Assembly (NCBI GenBank): GCA_044226685.1
Contig: JBGAGP010000003.1
Coordinates: forward strand, 1 to 64,000
DNA from: Dongia_A sp044226685
Lineage (GTDB): Bacteria > Pseudomonadota > Alphaproteobacteria > Dongiales > Dongiaceae
Direction: 5' to 3'
Length of the DNA stretch: 64,000 nt
Position numbers and translations under genes: made by a program
Shown here: piece by piece, positions 59,467 to 64,000 of the stretch
Numbering within the stretch: the first letter of the stretch is position 1
Layout of the letters: the number at the start of each line of letters is the position of its first letter
Notes under the pieces: model-generated
The model's database searches: none
What the model was told of the DNA's origin: nothing
What the model saw: the letters and a program-made list of their open reading frames with translations, nothing else

Positions 59467-60413
59467 GCGCGGTAAGTCCGCAGCCGCGGATTGAGCAGCA
59501 GCGACAGCAGGTCGGTCGCCAGATTGGCCACGATGTAGATTCCGCAGACCAGCAGCGCGATCGCCTGGACCAGCGGAATGTCACGGTCGGAGACGGCATC
59601 CACCGCCATGCGTCCCAGGCCGGGATAGTTGTAGACGCTTTCGACGACCACCGCGCCGCCGAGCAGCCAGGCGACCGTCAGCCCGATGACGCTGATCGCC
59701 GGCAGCAGCGAGTTCGGCAGCACATGGCGCAGCACGATGCGCCGGAACGGCACCCCTTTCAGCCGCGCCATCAGCACATAGTCGCTGGCCAGCACGTCGA
59801 TCACCGAGGAGCGCACCATGCGCAGGATATGTGCGGTGAGGACCAGGGTCAGGGTCGCCGCCGGCAGGACCGAGCTTGCCGCCAGTTCCAGGACCGGCGC
59901 CTTGTATCCGGCGGTCACGATGCCGCTGGCCCAGCCCAGGCCGATGGCGAAGACCAGGATCATGATCGTGGCCGAGACGAATTCGGGGATGGTCATGGCG
60001 AAGATGGCCCCGGCCGACAGGATCATGTCGGGCAACCGGTCGCGGTAGAGCCCGGCCACCACGCCCAGCAGGATGGCGAGTGGCACGCCGAACAGGACGG
60101 CGATGGCGGACAGGATGACCGTGTTGCGCAGGCGCCAGCCGACCATCTCGGTGATCGGCTTGCCGCGCTGCACCGACACGCCGAGATCGCCTCGCAGGGC
60201 GCCGCCGGCCCATTCGGCGAAGCGTACGAGCGCCGGGCGGTCGAGGCCGAGGCGCGCCTCGCAGCTGGCGAGCTTGGCGCCCTTCGCGTCGCGTCCGAGG
60301 TAGGCGGTGCAGGCATTGCCCGGCATCAGCTCCACCGCCCCGAAGACGACGACGGCGATGAAGGCCATGGTGAAGCAGGCCGAGGCAAATCGCTGGATGA
60401 TCAATCTCAGCAC
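59463..60413 (-). CDS. Peptide/nickel-type ABC permease (DppB family)
   Basis: A 316-residue permease with six membrane segments. It begins LRLIIQRFASACFTMAFIAV, ends with the usual NLATDLLSLLLNPRLR, and has the DppB-type periplasmic loop with GLDRPALVRFAEW. Its stop overlaps the DppC start. Confidence 0.92.
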   Translation of the reverse strand: MLRLIIQRFASACFTMAFIAVVVFGAVELMPGNACTAYLGRDAKGAKLASCEARLGLDRPALVRFAEWAGGALRGDLGVSVQRGKPITEMVGWRLRNTVILSAIAVLFGVPLAILLGVVAGLYRDRLPDMILSAGAIFAMTIPEFVSATIMILVFAIGLGWASGIVTAGYKAPVLELAASSVLPAATLTLVLTAHILRMVRSSVIDVLASDYVLMARLKGVPFRRIVLRHVLPNSLLPAISVIGLTVAWLLGGAVVVESVYNYPGLGRMAVDAVSDRDIPLVQAIALLVCGIYIVANLATDLLSLLLNPRLRTYRA

Positions 60414-60440
60414 GAGACCAGCCCCCCGAATAGACCTCGC

Positions 60441-60473
60441 AGCGCGCGCCCCGTTTTTCCCGGGACGCGCGCT
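60441..60473 (-). terminator. Hairpin between dppA-like and dppB-like genes
   Basis: AGCGCGCG pairs with CGCGCGCT, and an inner CCCG/CGGG block extends the stem around a short A/T loop. It lies 11 bases past the binding-protein stop, without a U-tract after it. Probably an RNA-stabilising element, as after the two other binding-protein genes. Confidence 0.5.
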
Positions 60474-60484
60474 ACAGGCTATTT

Positions 60485-61981
60485 CTACTCGTCGGTCTTG
60501 TCGACCAGATCCCAGCGGATCTGGTCCTCGATCACCGGCCCGATGCCGGTTACCGACTTCACATAGGCGAACTGGATGTTCTGCAGATAGGGGATCATGG
60601 TGCCGCCAACCTCGAACAGCATGCGCTGCGCGTCGACCATGGCCTGCTTCGACTTGGCGAAGTCCAGCTCGGCCCGCGCCTTGTCGAGCAGCGCGTCATA
60701 GTCCGGGTTGCTGAAGTAGGATTCGTTCCAGGAACTGCCCGTCCGGTAGGCCTCGTTCAGGATCTGGTCGGCCGGCCGCTCGTCCCAGGACGTGACGCAC
60801 ACGGTCTCCTTCATCCACACGTCGTCCCAATAGCCGTCGGCCGGGTCCATGACGATGTTGACCTTGATGCCGGCCTTGGCGACCTGCTGCTGGTAGACTT
60901 CGGCGAAGCGCACCATGCCGGTCTCCAGGTTCGAGGTGTGCAGGTCGAACTCGATGCCGTTGGGGAAGCCGGCCTCGGCCAGCAGCTTCTTCGCGCCCTC
61001 GATATCCTGCGGACAGTCGAGGTCGGCATGGTAGGGATCGCTCGCCTTGACCGGGACGTCGCAGGTCACCAAAGCGTGACCCTCGCCGGCCAGCAGCTTG
61101 ATCATCTCGTCGCGATTGACTGCGATGCGGACCGCCTTGCGCACCCGTGGATCGGTGAAGGGCGCGGTGTCGGTGCGGAATACCAGGCCGAACCAGCCGC
61201 CGGAGGGGAATTCCTGGAGCACGTAGTTCTGGTTGCCGTTGAACAGGGCGGCCTCCTCGCGCGAGACGCGGGAGAAGTCGATCTGGCCCGCCAGCAGCGC
61301 CTGCACCCTGGCGTCGGCATCGGGAATCGCCGTGAACTCGATGCCGTCGAGCTTCGGCACGCCTTCCCAGTAGTCCGGGTTCCGGACCAGCTCGGTGCGG
61401 CCCTCTGGGTCGTATTCCTTGAGCTTGAACGGTCCGGTGCCGTTGCCGGTCTTCTCGATCGTATCGCCCGAGCCGTCGGCAATGATGCGGACCCGGTAGT
61501 CGGTCATCAGGATCGGCAGGCCGGAATGCTTGGTGGAGAGCACCACCTTGACGGTCATCGGATCGACGACCTCGACATGGTCGATCATGCCGAGCACCGA
61601 GGTGACCGGCGATTCCAGCTTCGGATCATTGATGCGCTCGAGCGAGTATTTCACGTCCTTGGCGCTGAAGGGCGTGCCGTCATGGAACTTCACGCCGTCG
61701 CGCAGCTTGAACGTCCATTCCGTGGCGTCCGCGTTCGGGGTCCAGGACAAAGCGAGTTCCGGCTCCACCTCGCCGGTCGGACTGAGCCGGACGAGCCGGC
61801 TGTAGAGCAGGTCGTTGACCTCCCAGAACCGCACCGGCGAAAGCGGATCGAGGCTTTCCTTGCCTCCCATGCTCAGGTCGCTGGCCTGCCGCAGGATCTT
61901 GTCGGCCAATGCCGGCGACGTCCAGACGCCCGCCAGCACCATGGCCGCGGCCGCGATGACACCAATCTTGTTCTTGCCCAT
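60485..61981 (-). CDS. Peptide/nickel-type ABC binding protein (family 5, DppA-like)
   Basis: A 498-residue periplasmic binding protein. Signal peptide MGKNKIGVIAAAAMVLAGVW, cleavage after ALA near residue 27. The family 5 signature ATEWTFKLRDGVKFHDGTPF is about residue 87-106, and GPFKLKEYDPEGRTELVRNP is also typical. GGAGG lies 5 bases before the ATG at 61981; the longer frame crosses the promoter. The ligand could be an oligopeptide, glycoside or other small molecule. The operon promoter carries a TetR-type palindrome. Confidence 0.92.
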   Translation of the reverse strand: MGKNKIGVIAAAAMVLAGVWTSPALADKILRQASDLSMGGKESLDPLSPVRFWEVNDLLYSRLVRLSPTGEVEPELALSWTPNADATEWTFKLRDGVKFHDGTPFSAKDVKYSLERINDPKLESPVTSVLGMIDHVEVVDPMTVKVVLSTKHSGLPILMTDYRVRIIADGSGDTIEKTGNGTGPFKLKEYDPEGRTELVRNPDYWEGVPKLDGIEFTAIPDADARVQALLAGQIDFSRVSREEAALFNGNQNYVLQEFPSGGWFGLVFRTDTAPFTDPRVRKAVRIAVNRDEMIKLLAGEGHALVTCDVPVKASDPYHADLDCPQDIEGAKKLLAEAGFPNGIEFDLHTSNLETGMVRFAEVYQQQVAKAGIKVNIVMDPADGYWDDVWMKETVCVTSWDERPADQILNEAYRTGSSWNESYFSNPDYDALLDKARAELDFAKSKQAMVDAQRMLFEVGGTMIPYLQNIQFAYVKSVTGIGPVIEDQIRWDLVDKTDE

Positions 61982-62072
61982 GATTGCCTCCTCTGCCCCT
62001 ATGCGTTTGCGAGCGCCAACGTTTATTGCTTTTTTTGGGATGGCCGGCGCCCAGCGACAGCGCCATTTCCAA

Positions 62073-62101
62073 ATGGTAAGTAAACGTTTACTTCGGGTCA
62101 A
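62073..62101 (-). promoter_or_regulatory. dpp-like operon promoter with TetR-type operator
   Basis: On the minus strand TTGACC (62096-62101) and TACCAT (62073-62078) are 17 bases apart. The spacer is almost filled by the perfect 16-base palindrome AAGTAAACGTTTACTT (62078-62093). This is a classic place for a TetR-family repressor. A close relative occurs at 63768-63789. Confidence 0.7.
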
Positions 62102-62137
62102 CCCGTGGTTTCGTTACAGTCTGGCGGCAGTTTCCCG

Positions 62138-62809
62138 TCAAATGCCGAGCGCACCGCCACGACGGGCCGACACGGCGAAATGATTGGGAAATGCGCCGGC
62201 GAGATAGGCGTGGATCACCTTCTTGGCCCAGGCCGGCCGCACCTTCCTGCGCCCCAGCAGCCGGGCCTGCCACAACCATTCAAGCAGGCCAATGAGGCCA
62301 ATGGCGACCGCATCCGGATCCACGGCCGGATTGCCGCCCGTCCTGGCCAGCTTGCGGCATATACTCCTGACTTGGCGCTCGAACGCCTCATCGGCGGCGC
62401 GCATGTGCTTTTCGAAGTAGCGCCGCGAGGTGACCTCGCCCGAATAAGCGTACCAGGCGCCGATGCGCCGGTCGCTGGTCATGTCGGGGTGAAACGACAG
62501 ATCGAGCAGCAGGTCGAGGCTCTTGATCGGATCGCCACCGGCTTCCGCCGCAGCCTTGCGGCGCGCGGCCTCGAATTCCTCCGCCAGGGATGCGATCACC
62601 GCATCGAGCAGCCGGTCCTTGGTCTTGAAATGCTTGATCACCGTCGCCGACGACACGCCCGCTTCGTCGGCGATCGTCTGCACGGTGGTGCCCGACAGGC
62701 CGAGCTTGACGATGGAATCGATGGTGGCCTCGATGATCCGCGTATGCGTCCGGTCATAGCTGGCGCGGTCCCGCCGTCCACCGGCGCGCGGTCTGCCCTT
62801 TGGCGTCAT
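62138..62809 (-). CDS. TetR-family transcriptional regulator
   Basis: A 223-residue regulator. The N-terminal helix-turn-helix reads GLSGTTVQTIADEAGVSSAT and VIKHFKTKDRLLDAVI (about 38-72). The C-terminal ligand domain contains RIGAWYAYSGEVTSRRYFEK, similar to BetI-like proteins. The start overlaps the stop of the upstream endonuclease-like gene (ATGA), so both come from one message. Two related palindromes in the region make it the obvious regulator of itself and the adjacent importer operon. Confidence 0.92.
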   Translation of the reverse strand: MTPKGRPRAGGRRDRASYDRTHTRIIEATIDSIVKLGLSGTTVQTIADEAGVSSATVIKHFKTKDRLLDAVIASLAEEFEAARRKAAAEAGGDPIKSLDLLLDLSFHPDMTSDRRIGAWYAYSGEVTSRRYFEKHMRAADEAFERQVRSICRKLARTGGNPAVDPDAVAIGLIGLLEWLWQARLLGRRKVRPAWAKKVIHAYLAGAFPNHFAVSARRGGALGI

Positions 62810-63711
62810 GCGGGGCCACCCGGCAACAACTCGGCCCAGACCGGCTGATGGTCCGATCCGTCGGCCGCCTCGTCGATCCAGGCGCGCCTGACCGCTGGCA
62901 CCAGGTCATAGGTCACGAAGCAGTAGTCGATGCGCTGCGCCACTTCGCCGTCCTTGGCCGGAAAGGTGATCCCGGCGGATTCACTGAACCCGCACACGGT
63001 GAGTGTGTCGGCAAGGCGGTCGGCGCCGTGCATGAAGCCGTAGTTCGGGTCGCGATCGCCGACGATGCGCCGGTATTCCGGCGAACTCGTCCAGGTGTTG
63101 AAGTCACCCACCAGGACGGCGCTTGCCGGCATGGTCGGGCGGCGCCGGTCCAGCGCCGGCACGCCGTCCAGCCGGAACGTCGCGTCATCGAGGCCGTCCC
63201 CCACGATCACCGGCCCCTGCAACGGTGCCTCGCGGATGAGCTTCAGCACTTCCTCGACCTGGATCCGCCGCTGGTCCTGGCTCAGATAGTTGAGATGGGT
63301 GTTGTAGAAGCGCAAATCGCCGCCGGGCGCCTCGATCACCGCCTCCAGCAGGATCGACTGGTCATTCATGCGTCGGTGCACCGGGTATTTCGTCAACGGC
63401 CAGCTGCGAGTCGACGCGATCGGCCAGCGCGACAGGATCATGTTGCCGTATTGCCGGCGATGCACGCGCACCCGGCCGTCGGCCGCAACCTCGGACCCGT
63501 CGATGTCGACCGAGACGCCATAGACCCAGTGATGCCTGGGAAACAGCTCGGCGAATCGCGCCACCTGGTCGCCGGTTTCCGGCCGCCAGCCGCGCTCGAC
63601 TTCCTGCAGCGCGATCAGATCGGCGCCTTCGATCGTCCGCGCGATGCGTTCGAGGTCGACGATGCCGTCGCGCCCCATGCCCCACTGGATGTTATAGGTG
63701 ACGACCAGCAT
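62806..63711 (-). CDS. Endonuclease/exonuclease/phosphatase (EEP) family protein
   Basis: A 301-residue metal-dependent hydrolase of the DNase I-like superfamily. Conserved blocks are TYNIQWG (Asn), LQEVE (Glu metal ligand), FYNTHLNY (His), VGDFNTW (Asp and Asn), RIDYCF (Asp) and GSDHQPV (Asp-His). Members act on nucleic acids, inositol phosphates, sphingomyelin or phosphodiesters. No signal peptide. Coupling to the TetR gene and co-regulation with a periplasmic importer argues for a phosphodiester-type nutrient rather than DNA repair (inference). Confidence 0.88.
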   Translation of the reverse strand: MLVVTYNIQWGMGRDGIVDLERIARTIEGADLIALQEVERGWRPETGDQVARFAELFPRHHWVYGVSVDIDGSEVAADGRVRVHRRQYGNMILSRWPIASTRSWPLTKYPVHRRMNDQSILLEAVIEAPGGDLRFYNTHLNYLSQDQRRIQVEEVLKLIREAPLQGPVIVGDGLDDATFRLDGVPALDRRRPTMPASAVLVGDFNTWTSSPEYRRIVGDRDPNYGFMHGADRLADTLTVCGFSESAGITFPAKDGEVAQRIDYCFVTYDLVPAVRRAWIDEAADGSDHQPVWAELLPGGPA

Positions 63712-63767
63712 GGCACCTCGCCCGGCGGCGGCGCGTCCGGATGACCGGCGGCCCGCTGCCCAATGTC

Positions 63768-63810
63768 AGTAAGTGTACGTTTACTTACTATGACGGCCGG
63801 CGGCGTTCAA
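63768..63810 (-). promoter_or_regulatory. EEP-tetR promoter with TetR-type operator
   Basis: AGTAAGT-GTACGTTT-ACTTACT (63768-63789) is an imperfect 22-base palindrome sharing GTTTACTT and the spacing of the 62078-62093 site. On the minus strand TTGAAC (63805-63810) lies 17 bases from TAAGTA (63782-63787), so the operator covers the -10. The start codon is 57 bases further down. Confidence 0.6.
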
Positions 63811-63872
63811 GCGTGGCGCCGGTCATGCGGATGACACTTCGGCGACCGGGTGGAGAACCGGCGGGACTGCGG

Positions 63873-64000
63873 CTCAGCCGGGACGGCCGTCCGGCCGGGG
63901 CAAGACCAGGATCGGAAGGTAGCGCAAGGCGAAGACCAGGAATCCCGTCGCCCACAGCAAGCCTCCCACGGCGAGCAACGTGGCTTCCGCCGCCAGGAAC
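63873..64000 (-). CDS. C-terminal fragment of an NnrS-like membrane protein
   Basis: The frame is open from the window edge to a TGA at 63873 and encodes about 42 residues: two hydrophobic stretches (LLAVGGLLWATGFLVFAL) and the end RPDGRPG. The tail RYLPIL...RPDGRPG resembles the extreme C-terminus of NnrS, a multi-pass protein linked to nitric oxide tolerance. The rest of the gene is outside the window, so the assignment is tentative. Confidence 0.5.

Noticed and set aside
1..64000. CRISPR arrays, insertion sequences, prophage or integrative-element genes
   Set aside because: No regularly spaced repeats, transposases, integrases or phage genes were seen. The tRNA-Gln has no integrase or 3'-end duplicate next to it.

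Overview
The window is high-GC bacterial DNA with compact co-directional operons, frequent ATGA/GTGA stop-start overlaps, several GTG/TTG starts and a very large number of ABC importers. The FtsJ/RlmE next to Ppx/GppA pair, a DUF992 protein, a CtrI-like FAD oxidoreductase and hairpin repeats of the ATCCCGGGT-caa-ACCCGGGAT kind point to an alphaproteobacterium, most likely of the Rhodospirillales type (inference, not tested). I saw no phage, IS, CRISPR or plasmid genes.

Region 1 (1-10,100) is mostly housekeeping: a membrane-protein fragment, a GNAT acetyltransferase fused to a membrane domain, an RsmB-like rRNA methyltransferase, guaB (IMP dehydrogenase), rlmE, ppx/gppA, a two-gene polysaccharide O-acetylation unit (AlgI-like MBOAT plus AlgJ/AlgX-like SGNH protein) and a tRNA-Gln(CTG) with a plausible promoter.

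Region 2 (10,150-20,400) has two divergent units. Leftward: a PHP-domain metallohydrolase, a MocR-type regulator and a GH38-like DUF5054 protein. Rightward: a binding protein, two permeases, an ATPase and a glycerophosphodiester phosphodiesterase-like enzyme, joined by overlapping codons.

Region 3 (20,400-40,600) holds a large catabolic regulon. Two sugar-type ABC importers (binding protein plus two permeases each) share one MsmK/UgpC-type ATPase. Around them lie a DapA-family lyase, an enolase-superfamily dehydratase, a HyuA/HyuB pair with a tiny co-translated zinc-binding protein, an SDR, a 2-hydroxyacid dehydrogenase, a CrtI-like FAD oxidoreductase and a fatty-acid desaturase. A LacI-family regulator sits in the middle. 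Three near-identical operator-like sites (consensus CTwTAaCGtTAwAG) lie at the promoters of dapA-like, hyuA-like and the SDR gene.

Region 4 (41,300-56,000) is a GntR/FadR-controlled sugar locus. An RbsABC-type importer has a binding protein that is two complete, about 95% identical copies fused in one polypeptide. Opposite runs a tight seven-gene operon: PhzF-like, aldose 1-epimerase-like, D-apionolactonase-like, DadA-like FAD oxidase, RidA, SDR and D-threonine-aldolase-like. The promoters of both arms share a GTCAATAG box.

Region 5 (56,000-64,000) has a secreted DUF992 protein, a peptide/nickel-type ABC importer (fused ATPase, DppC, DppB, DppA) and an endonuclease/exonuclease/phosphatase-family gene coupled to a TetR regulator. 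Matching palindromes occur in the two promoters. The right edge cuts an NnrS-like membrane protein.
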